From an uncultured Lachnospiraceae bacterium (GTDB lineage Bacteria; Bacillota; Clostridia; Lachnospirales; Lachnospiraceae), in contig CANOLA010000011.1 in the NCBI GenBank assembly GCA_947566705.1, positions 1 through 51,912 on the forward strand: 51,912 nucleotides of DNA. The letters are read 5' to 3'. This document shows positions 41,087-48,957 of the stretch, piece by piece; within the stretch, counting starts at the first letter, position 1; every line of letters begins with the position of its first letter. The notes beneath the pieces are model-generated. The model was not told the origin of the DNA and made no database searches. It saw nothing but the letters and a program-made list of their open reading frames with translations. The translations under genes and the position numbers were made by a program.

Positions 41087-44029
41087 TCATGAAATAATTT
41101 TCTTTACTACACGTTTTGCTTTCGCAAGCAGTGAGCCTGCCCTGACAGTTTTATCCCGCTTTTTTTCAGCCTCTGCAGACATACCGAAAAACATCCCTGC
41201 ATCCTTCCTGTCAAGAAAATCATACTGACAGGAATCAGCCATCGGCTCCTCCTTCTGCTGCATCAGCTGCATGGAATATTCCATAACGGTATCCGTAATC
41301 CTTTTACAGTTGTCTGTATCATCATATGCAAAAAATTCGTCTGCACGAGCCCTGTAAAAGTCATCCATGCGGCAGTCCTTTTCCATACAGGCACAGAGAT
41401 AATCCACAAGCTTTTCATGCTCGTCAATCACCGGACCGAATCCCATCTCCTGGTAAGTAAAGGCTGCGCTTTCGGTATAATGCGGCGGAAGCGAGGCAGG
41501 ATGGTAATAAACAACCGGTTTTCTCATATAGGCAAAATCAAACTGCACCCCTGAATAATCCGTAACCATCAGACTGGACTCCGTAAGCACTTTCTCATAG
41601 CTCATGTCCCCGGCAGCTGCAACAATATCCACGTATTTATTCGTATCAAAATCCCCGGTCTGTGAACTTAAAGTCGGATGAACCAGATAGATGATGCGGT
41701 AATTATTTTTTTGGGCACAGGCAATCAGTCTCGGATCATTAATCAGCCGGTTATATACCTTAAAATATTCGGTTTCCTTAAAGAAATCATTTTTTGCCCT
41801 GACATTTCCGGACGAACCGGCATTTACCAGATTCCTGCGCCATGTCGGTGTAATTAAAATCTGACGTCGGTCACTGTTTACCAGCCCGTCATATCGTGCG
41901 AGTCCGGTTAAACGGATTTCCTTATCTGTATATCCGTACTCCGGCTGTCTGATATTTTCCACCTCATGTTTGGAAGCGCAGCAGTATAGTCTGGTATTGT
42001 CGCACAGTACATTCTGCCAGACTGCAATATCCTGTACGGTAAGCCCGTGCTGGATGCAGACAATCCGTGCGTTATACAGGTTTTTCAGGTAACGCTTTTC
42101 CCCTTTGGTAACAAATCCGCACCCTGACATTGTATTGGTGTGGGTTGCGAGAATCAGCTGCGCCATTAATACCTTCTGCTTTGCCTCCACAGACCCGTGG
42201 ATAAGCACATGGCCGTCTTCTTTCAGCCTTTCATAATCCGGCGAGTTTTCGGTGATTAAATAATATATATCGACATCCGGACAGTTTTTCCTTACATAAT
42301 GAAACAGATATTCGCCGTTGTCACCCGCCTTATACAGCTTGTCATAGGTAATCCATACCGGCTTTTTGTCTGCAGTATTCCATTTTTCCTTCCAGTAATT
42401 CCTGCGCAGCTGAACCAGACTGCGCTTTTCCCGGCCGGTAAGCGTCCGGTCCAGTTTTACCGCACGGCAGAACGCCGATTCAACTGCAAGAAGCTCTGCC
42501 TTTGTACATTTTTCTATAATAAACCTCTGTTTTGCAGGCTGGTACTGTAAAATCCTGTCCCCTGCAAAATTCCAGTAGTTTTCACTGATACTTGCCGTCA
42601 GGCGCGCCGCCGGACGGTTGGCAAAAACGCAGGAAAGGCTGTGGCAGTTTCCCTGTACCAGCAGGGAAAAGTGAAACTGCTGGTATTTTTTTTCCGGATG
42701 AAACGGAATCCATGCACGGTAAATCACAGGACTTCCCACCACCCGGCCAAAACACAGCCGGTCATTGTAAATCCTGGTTTTTTCCACCTCTCCGGCTGAA
42801 ACCGTAATTTCCGGTGTAAACTCTTCTATAAGTACAGATGCAAACAATGGCAGTCCCAGATCCACACGCAGCTTTCCGTCTTCATAATCAATGGCATATA
42901 CCGTTGCCTTACTTTCACCAAAATTACAGAATGTATACCTTGAATTTGTCCCCTGCCTGTCCGTAATGCGCAAAATCGCGGTTCCGTCTACCGCAAACAG
43001 CCGGTATGTGCTCTCCATAAAGCTGATCTTATGCCTGATAAACCTCCAGAGCAGCCAGTCTCCCATTGTCTGGTTTTTTACCTTGTGCTGCCCGAGCAGT
43101 GTTTCGTAGCTTAAATACCGGCATACATACTCCGCTGCCTCATATAGTTCGTCAATCTCGCTTTCTGCCAGGATTTCGTTATCGGAAACGCCCATATTGC
43201 AGGCAAACCTCATGTACAGCAGATACAAAACCGCCGCTTCGGTTGCAGCAGTCATTCGTCCGGACGCAAAACGCTCTTTCACAAAAGGAAGGTAACATTC
43301 CCGCAGGGTTTTCGTATACCAGTCCTTCTGGTGCTGCGGCGCAAACAGTCCTTTTGCGTCTTCAAGCGCATGATAATAGCGGATGCACGGTCCCGTCCTG
43401 CAGTAATATTTCTTTACCTTTTCCAGAAGCTCAATGCAGAACAGGGAACGGCTTTCCACCGGAAATTCCTCATGAAACTGCAGTTCTTCAAGCAGCGCAC
43501 GGCTGACAAAATAAGAATACAGACAAAGATTTACATTGGTTGTACTCGCCTCTGTATCCCGTACCCCGTTCGCTCCCGGAAAAACTGCGTAATTAATTTC
43601 CATGCCCTCCGGCCTTACATAAACCGGACGGATGCAGACGCACTGTCTGTCTTCATCCGGAATGGATGCATCCTCAAGAATTTCACAAAGCGTCCAGAAT
43701 GCCTTCGGCGAATACTTACTGTCAGCATCCACAAATGCTGCATACTCCCCCTGCACATGCTCCAGCGCCTGCTGGTAACACTGTGCGGTATTCTTCCCGG
43801 CACAGTCAAGGTATAAAAGCTCTGCCCATTCCGGCAGCCCGGATTCCAGTACGGTCTTCCAGGCATTTTCACCGGCAGCATCCGTCACAATAAGCTGGAT
43901 TTTGGGAATTTCCTTAAAATGCCCGCCAGCCTCCTCACCCTTATATATCTGCTGGTCTTTTAAGCTTTCCAGCAGCTGGTCCGCCTGAAATTCCTCCTGC
44001 AGGTATGCAATGATCGTCAGTTTTTTCAT
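41087..44029 (-). CDS. bifunctional GT2-like / CDP-glycerol glycerophosphotransferase
   Basis: A 980-residue protein. The N-terminus (1-230) is a GT2-type nucleotide-sugar fold (MKKLTIIAYLQEEF; EYAAFVDADSKYSPKAF with a DAD motif). A helical and then beta-rich middle (about 230-560) follows. The C-terminal TagF/TagB-type domain shows DKKPVWITYDKLYKAGDNGEY, ARIVCIQHGLTVQDIA, LTGLARYDGL, LITPTWRRN and SSLMVTDYSGVQFDFAYMRKPVVYY. Such enzymes polymerise glycerol- or ribitol-phosphate from CDP-polyols at the cytoplasmic face. It overlaps the acyltransferase gene by 4 bp. It could link sugar and polyol-phosphate units alternately. Confidence 0.9.
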   Translation of the reverse strand: MKKLTIIAYLQEEFQADQLLESLKDQQIYKGEEAGGHFKEIPKIQLIVTDAAGENAWKTVLESGLPEWAELLYLDCAGKNTAQCYQQALEHVQGEYAAFVDADSKYSPKAFWTLCEILEDASIPDEDRQCVCIRPVYVRPEGMEINYAVFPGANGVRDTEASTTNVNLCLYSYFVSRALLEELQFHEEFPVESRSLFCIELLEKVKKYYCRTGPCIRYYHALEDAKGLFAPQHQKDWYTKTLRECYLPFVKERFASGRMTAATEAAVLYLLYMRFACNMGVSDNEILAESEIDELYEAAEYVCRYLSYETLLGQHKVKNQTMGDWLLWRFIRHKISFMESTYRLFAVDGTAILRITDRQGTNSRYTFCNFGESKATVYAIDYEDGKLRVDLGLPLFASVLIEEFTPEITVSAGEVEKTRIYNDRLCFGRVVGSPVIYRAWIPFHPEKKYQQFHFSLLVQGNCHSLSCVFANRPAARLTASISENYWNFAGDRILQYQPAKQRFIIEKCTKAELLAVESAFCRAVKLDRTLTGREKRSLVQLRRNYWKEKWNTADKKPVWITYDKLYKAGDNGEYLFHYVRKNCPDVDIYYLITENSPDYERLKEDGHVLIHGSVEAKQKVLMAQLILATHTNTMSGCGFVTKGEKRYLKNLYNARIVCIQHGLTVQDIAVWQNVLCDNTRLYCCASKHEVENIRQPEYGYTDKEIRLTGLARYDGLVNSDRRQILITPTWRRNLVNAGSSGNVRAKNDFFKETEYFKVYNRLINDPRLIACAQKNNYRIIYLVHPTLSSQTGDFDTNKYVDIVAAAGDMSYEKVLTESSLMVTDYSGVQFDFAYMRKPVVYYHPASLPPHYTESAAFTYQEMGFGPVIDEHEKLVDYLCACMEKDCRMDDFYRARADEFFAYDDTDNCKRITDTVMEYSMQLMQQKEEPMADSCQYDFLDRKDAGMFFGMSAEAEKKRDKTVRAGSLLAKAKRVVKKIIS

Positions 44030-45168
44030 AATGATTCTGTTCCTCTCTGTCCCGTATTCCTTTTGCTGTCAAAAATATACCGAATTCCCTTTTCCATCCA
44101 TAAAAGGATATATGCAGCCGCAAAGGTTCCTGCCACAATGACCAGAATCTGTCTGCGGTGCGGCCATCCGCCAAATAATCCCGTAACAATATTAATAACG
44201 CCTACCTGCGTAAGGTACAGCGGCAGACTGAGTTTTCCCAGATGAAGAAATACTGCATTGTCAAAAAAACCTGCACCGGAAGAAACACCGGAAAAAGCCA
44301 GTGTCACAAGGAGAAAGAGTGCCGCCAGCTCCAGCTGTTCCCATTGATACGGAAATGTCCCGACACAGTAAACCATAATGCAGGCAAACAGCAGAAACTC
44401 CGCTGCTGCAAACAGATTACGCGCCGCCTTTTTATAATTTCTTCCGGAAATATGCCTTGCAAGTTCAAATGCCGCCGCCCCAAGCGCAATTTCAATAAGC
44501 GCCCGCAGCACGGACTTATAACAGATTCCGCTCCAGTGTGACACCCCGGTAAGCCTTCCCGTGGTTTTTATACAGTAACCAAGCAGAAGGACAGCCGCAA
44601 ACGGAGCAATATAGTGGGTAAACATTGTATAATATTTTCTGCATAACGGATACAGAACCGCCATCGCAATCAGCATGCAGGAAAGATACCATGTCACATG
44701 GTTCGGATTAACCATTCCCATTCCCGTCATCTGTACCAGAAACAGATTTGGTATGCTTTCCAGTGCACCAGACAATATTTTCAGCCAGTTCAGCTTTTCC
44801 ACAACAGCATAAGTAACAAATGCAAAAACAAATGCCGGCACATGCATGGGAAAAATACCCAGGTACTTCCCCTTTAAAAACTGCAGGCTGTCCGCGGCCA
44901 GGGCTTTTCCATCCAGATCACCGGACAGATTCCCCTTAAATTCATTCTTTTTGTATGCCGTTTTCGCCATAAGAACGCCCGATACAAGAAAGAAAAATTC
45001 TACTCCCATCGAGCCGTGGCAGAACAGGCTCAGATGGTATCCCTTTTCGCAGGACGGCTCTCCGAGTACATATTTGCAGCAGTGAAACAGCAGTACCGCC
45101 ATACAGAATACAAACCTGAGAAATTCTATCTTTCCATTTCTTTTAGACTTGTGCATCTTCTGCATCAC
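44026..45168 (-). CDS. membrane acyltransferase (acyltransferase family 3)
   Basis: A 380-residue protein with about ten hydrophobic helices. It begins with the family signature NGKIEFLRFVFCMAVLLFHC and has GVEFFFLVSGVLMAK, with the catalytic-type His in the first helix. These proteins O-acylate wall sugars, teichoic acids or peptidoglycan. It overlaps both neighbours by 4 bp (LCP upstream, GT2/TagF downstream), so it belongs tightly to the polymer operon. The acyl group and acceptor cannot be told. Confidence 0.9.
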   Translation of the reverse strand: MMQKMHKSKRNGKIEFLRFVFCMAVLLFHCCKYVLGEPSCEKGYHLSLFCHGSMGVEFFFLVSGVLMAKTAYKKNEFKGNLSGDLDGKALAADSLQFLKGKYLGIFPMHVPAFVFAFVTYAVVEKLNWLKILSGALESIPNLFLVQMTGMGMVNPNHVTWYLSCMLIAMAVLYPLCRKYYTMFTHYIAPFAAVLLLGYCIKTTGRLTGVSHWSGICYKSVLRALIEIALGAAAFELARHISGRNYKKAARNLFAAAEFLLFACIMVYCVGTFPYQWEQLELAALFLLVTLAFSGVSSGAGFFDNAVFLHLGKLSLPLYLTQVGVINIVTGLFGGWPHRRQILVIVAGTFAAAYILLWMEKGIRYIFDSKRNTGQRGTESL

Positions 45169-46742
45169 CAGGTTCCTCCCGTCTGGGTCTGCGGCGGATA
45201 CTGCGGCATGTCCATATCCGCATCCGTCAGGATTTCACCATCCACCACTTTGTTGACAAGCTGTTTGGCGTATGCCACCTGCTCCTCATCGGGATACATC
45301 ACGTAGCTTCGTTTGGTCGGCATGGAATATGTGGCTGCCTTTCCCCCGGTTCCGGTTACAGCAAAGGATTTGACATTCCATGATGCCATGTCGGAAAGCT
45401 GCATCTTTACCAGTGAGGAAATATCCTCCGTACTCATGCTGGTTGCAAACATGCCGGACATACTTTCCATAATTCCGGAGTAACTGCTTAAAATGGTCGT
45501 TCCTGACGAAAGCTTCTTAATAATCGCCTCCATAGCCATCATCTGGTGCCGTCCCCTGGCATTGTCTCCGTCCGCAAAGGCTTTCCTCTCCCTTACATAG
45601 GACAGCGCCACGGTTCCGTTTAACTGATTTGTCCCCTGTGAAATATAAAATCCGCCCTCACTGGTATAAAACGACTTTTCTGATTCAATCGTAATTCCCC
45701 CGATGGCGTCCACAAGCGTCTGGAATCCACTGAAATTAATCTGTACATAATCGTCCACCGGCTCGTCATAAAGCATTCCCAGAGTTTCCATGGAGCAGTC
45801 AATTCCATATATTCCACAGTGTGTCAGTTTATCCTTCGCACCGCTGCTGGACGCCGCCGTCTGGACATAATAATCCCTTGGCGTGTTGATTAAAAGCACC
45901 TGTTTTGTTTTCGGATTTACGACCACAAGAATATTAACGTCGCTTCTGCTGCTCGCCAGGCTGAGCTGCCTTGTATCAGAGCCGCTGATATAAACAAGAA
46001 ATGGATCTGTGGTGATATTATGCTCTTCCTCTTCGGTACTTTCCGTTCCCAGCACGGTTTCCTGCTCATGGTCAAAAAGTGTCCGCGTCTTCTGGGAAAA
46101 CGTCTCGTACTCCCTCTGCATCTCAATCAGCTCCACATATGCAGCGTTTAAAATCATGGCATCCACTTCATTTTCATACAGGGCATGTGCCATTTCAAAG
46201 AAGTTGTCAAAACTCTTCGTCTGTATTTTGGTTCCTACGGTATCCTCTATTTCCTTTAACGCTTTTTCGGTACGCTCATAATCGTACTGGTCCGTAATGG
46301 CAAAAGTATAGTCTTTTGCATCCTGAAGTGTTTCGGCAGGGTTTTCTTTTAACACATAGGCGGATACCACATCGGTCACACTGGCATAGTTGGAAATTTT
46401 TTTAAGCATCGCCCCCGCCTCAGAACCCATAACCGAACCAATGCAGCACACTGCCATCACGCAGACTGAGATGATACAGCCGATGCTTCTTTTTATGAAG
46501 ATGCGTATTTTCCGGCTTTTACTGTCCAGTGCTTTTTTCTTTGAAATGCCCGAAAAAAAGAAAAAATACACAAGCGTCCACAGGAGTATAAACACAAGCA
46601 GCAGTATTACTAAATACACTGCCGGAAGCAGATTAAGCGATGCTGCAACCCCAATGGCAACAAAACTGAAAAAAAGCTGGAAAACCAGCAGAAATGCTGC
46701 CGCCACATTCCATTTGCCATTTGCTTTATCCTTTGTTCCCAT
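45165..46742 (-). CDS. LCP-family wall polymer ligase with N-terminal membrane region
   Basis: A 525-residue protein with three N-terminal membrane helices (to about residue 110). An extracellular segment of about 130 residues with DYTFAITDQYDYERT and MILNAAYVELIE resembles the accessory domain of CpsA-like proteins. The LCP domain follows: FLVYISGSDTR, LINTPRDYYV, GIDCSMETLGMLY and YVRERKAFADGDNARGRHQM. The Arg/Asp residues for pyrophosphate binding are present. It should join the finished polymer to peptidoglycan. It overlaps the acyltransferase by 4 bp and follows the dehydrogenase gene by 10 bp. Confidence 0.93.
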   Translation of the reverse strand: MGTKDKANGKWNVAAAFLLVFQLFFSFVAIGVAASLNLLPAVYLVILLLVFILLWTLVYFFFFSGISKKKALDSKSRKIRIFIKRSIGCIISVCVMAVCCIGSVMGSEAGAMLKKISNYASVTDVVSAYVLKENPAETLQDAKDYTFAITDQYDYERTEKALKEIEDTVGTKIQTKSFDNFFEMAHALYENEVDAMILNAAYVELIEMQREYETFSQKTRTLFDHEQETVLGTESTEEEEHNITTDPFLVYISGSDTRQLSLASSRSDVNILVVVNPKTKQVLLINTPRDYYVQTAASSSGAKDKLTHCGIYGIDCSMETLGMLYDEPVDDYVQINFSGFQTLVDAIGGITIESEKSFYTSEGGFYISQGTNQLNGTVALSYVRERKAFADGDNARGRHQMMAMEAIIKKLSSGTTILSSYSGIMESMSGMFATSMSTEDISSLVKMQLSDMASWNVKSFAVTGTGGKAATYSMPTKRSYVMYPDEEQVAYAKQLVNKVVDGEILTDADMDMPQYPPQTQTGGTW

Positions 46743-46752
46743 TGCCTGTCTG

Positions 46753-47802
46753 TTACTCCCCCTTCATCCAGCGAATCATTCTGCGGTAAGAGTCTGAAAG
46801 ATTCATCTCCGGCTCCCAGCCAAGCGCACGCATTCTGGACGCATCCAGCCACATTTTTACCGGCGGGGCATATCCAAGCGACGCACTGTCTTCTGGAATA
46901 TCAATCACTGTCTTTATGCTGCCGCCTGCAATTTCTCTGGCAACCATTTCCGCCATCCCGCGGATGGTAATATGGCTTTCCTCGTTTGCAATATTGTAGG
47001 CAGTTCCCGCCTCACCTTTCACAAGCAGGATTAAAAGCGCAGCAAGTGCATCCGCTGTATACACGTAATTCCCCTCGGATTCACCCGTTGTATGAAGTAC
47101 AATATCCGTTCCGTTCATTGCGCTTCTTGCAAACTGGGCAAACACACGGCTTTCTGTCGGCAGGATTCCTGCACCGAACGTCTGGGCCAGCCTTGCACTT
47201 TTGGCATTTACCCCGTACTGTGCGGCATATGCGGTGCACAGGCATTCACACATGCGCTTTCCTTCCGGGTAACAGCTTCTGACAGATGAAATATCCACAT
47301 CCCCCAGATCCTCTTCCTTCGTCTTTCCTTCTGTTTTCGGCTGACCGTATACCTCCATGGAAGAAATATACACAACTGATTTTGTTTTCTTTTCCACGGC
47401 AAGGTCCAGAACCTTTTTTGTTCCGTCAATGGCGGTAAAAATGGTTCCGACAGGGTCTGTCACCATCATTTTTGATGCTGTGACTGCTGCCGCATGGACC
47501 ATATAGTCACAGTTCCCGTCAAATTTTATTTCATCCTTTTCCAGATCCGCCGTCAGATACTGCAGCGCATCCGTCTTTACGCCGTCAAATATCCGGTCGG
47601 CCTTTTCCACACTGCGGACAACGGCATAAATCTTTGCATTCAGGTTTATTTCCTGGTTGGCAAACAAAAGAAACTTAATCAGAAGAGAACCGATAAGACC
47701 TGTTGCCCCTGTAACCAGAAATGTGCTGTCTTTTAATTCTTCAAACGGAATGTTCCTCTTTGCCAGACTTATAAAATCCTCTTTTAAAACATTGTCTTCC
47801 AT
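46753..47802 (-). CDS. NAD-dependent epimerase/dehydratase (extended SDR)
   Basis: About 349 residues. The Rossmann motif GATGLIGS is near residue 30. Later blocks are VHAAAVTAS, VYISSMEVYG, and the catalytic YxxxK in SCYPEGK. The C-terminal part has SDSYRRMIRWM. Such enzymes reduce, epimerise or dehydrate nucleotide sugars. Its place right behind the cytidylyltransferase suggests a CDP-linked substrate. The start at 47802 follows AAGGGG; the longer frame to 47847 overlaps the upstream gene. Confidence 0.9.
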   Translation of the reverse strand: MEDNVLKEDFISLAKRNIPFEELKDSTFLVTGATGLIGSLLIKFLLFANQEINLNAKIYAVVRSVEKADRIFDGVKTDALQYLTADLEKDEIKFDGNCDYMVHAAAVTASKMMVTDPVGTIFTAIDGTKKVLDLAVEKKTKSVVYISSMEVYGQPKTEGKTKEEDLGDVDISSVRSCYPEGKRMCECLCTAYAAQYGVNAKSARLAQTFGAGILPTESRVFAQFARSAMNGTDIVLHTTGESEGNYVYTADALAALLILLVKGEAGTAYNIANEESHITIRGMAEMVAREIAGGSIKTVIDIPEDSASLGYAPPVKMWLDASRMRALGWEPEMNLSDSYRRMIRWMKGE

Positions 47803-47812
47803 AAATTTCCCC

Positions 47813-48535
47813 TTATAAACCGTAAATCTGTGCTTCCTCCCTTGCATCTAAAAGTGCACGCATGGTATAGAAGTCGTCCGGTGTTGTTATTTTAATGTTT
47901 TCCTGCGGTCCCTCAATCAGGTAAAGTTTTTTTCCGTAATACTGCATCATGGAGCAGGAGTCAATGAAATCCGTCCTGCCTTCCTCTACTGCCTTACGGT
48001 GCGCACCGATAATCTCATCCAGATAAAAGCTTTGCGGCGCCCTTGCAAGCCTTGTATCTGCACGTCTTGGCACATCCTCAATCGAGCTGTCCTCTGCGAC
48101 CACCAGAACCGTTTCCTTTACTTTTACACAGGTAATGGAAGAACCATGCTCTTTTACGGAGCGGATGTTGTCGGTAATCGTCTGGGCATTGATTAACGGA
48201 CGTACCCCGTCGTGAATCAGTACCACTGATTTTTCACCCTGTGCGATTTCTTCCGCTGCCTTTAATCCGTTATAAATGGATTCCTGACCGCATGAACCTC
48301 CCGGAACAATCTTTTTCACCTTTTTAATATTAAATTTCTCCAGAAGGTTTTCCAGGTATCCAATCCAGTCCTCAAGACATGCCACAGCAATTGCATCAAT
48401 CTCAGGATGGTTGTCAAACAACTCCAGTGTATGGATGATAATCGGCTTTCCGTACACATCAATAAACTGTTTTGGTTTTACGCGGCTGTTCATGCGTGTA
48501 CCGACGCCGCCTGCAAAAATTACTCCAATGTTCAT
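47813..48535 (-). CDS. IspD/TarI-like cytidylyltransferase
   Basis: A 240-residue enzyme of the IspD fold: IFAGGVGTRM (nucleotide loop), KPKQFIDVYGKPIIIHTL, IHDGVRP, and RAPQSFYLDEI. In a teichoic-acid setting it most probably makes CDP-ribitol or a related CDP-polyol, as TarI does; MEP cytidylyltransferase (IspD) is the alternative. It sits between tagD and the dehydrogenase, whose start it nearly touches (10 bp). Confidence 0.85.
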   Translation of the reverse strand: MNIGVIFAGGVGTRMNSRVKPKQFIDVYGKPIIIHTLELFDNHPEIDAIAVACLEDWIGYLENLLEKFNIKKVKKIVPGGSCGQESIYNGLKAAEEIAQGEKSVVLIHDGVRPLINAQTITDNIRSVKEHGSSITCVKVKETVLVVAEDSSIEDVPRRADTRLARAPQSFYLDEIIGAHRKAVEEGRTDFIDSCSMMQYYGKKLYLIEGPQENIKITTPDDFYTMRALLDAREEAQIYGL

Positions 48536-48557
48536 CGCTTTCTTCTCCTGTTATTTT

Positions 48558-48947
48558 CTATTTTCCAAGGTCATCCTTAATCTGTGTGGTTGAAATCTCC
48601 GGTGTTCTGGACAGGTAAACCACATCGCAGTATTCCTTTAAAAAATCAAATTTCCCTTCCCAGTCATTTCCCATCACAAATGTGTCAATCCGAAACTCCC
48701 TGACATCCTCTTTTTTCTGCTCCCAGCTTTCCTCCGGGATTACTAAATCCACATAGCGGATCGCCTCTAACATCTGTTTTCGTTCCTCGTAGGTAAAATA
48801 GCATTTTTTCTGCTTTTCATTCCAGTTAAATTCATCTGTGGATAAAGCAACAATCAGATAATCCCCCTGTTCCTTTGCCCTGCGCAGCAGATTAATGTGC
48901 CCGTAATGCAGAAGGTCAAAAGTCCCATAAGTAATTACTTTTTTCAT
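48558..48947 (-). CDS. tagD: glycerol-3-phosphate cytidylyltransferase
   Basis: A 129-residue enzyme making CDP-glycerol from glycerol-3-phosphate and CTP. The signatures are GTFDLLHYGHINLL (HxGH motif) and RTPEISTTQI (the R-x-x-x-I-S-T-T motif). Length equals TagD (about 129). AAGGAG lies six bases before the ATG. It feeds the glycerophosphotransferases encoded on either side. Confidence 0.96.
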   Translation of the reverse strand: MKKVITYGTFDLLHYGHINLLRRAKEQGDYLIVALSTDEFNWNEKQKKCYFTYEERKQMLEAIRYVDLVIPEESWEQKKEDVREFRIDTFVMGNDWEGKFDFLKEYCDVVYLSRTPEISTTQIKDDLGK

Positions 48948-48957
48948 AGCATTCTCC

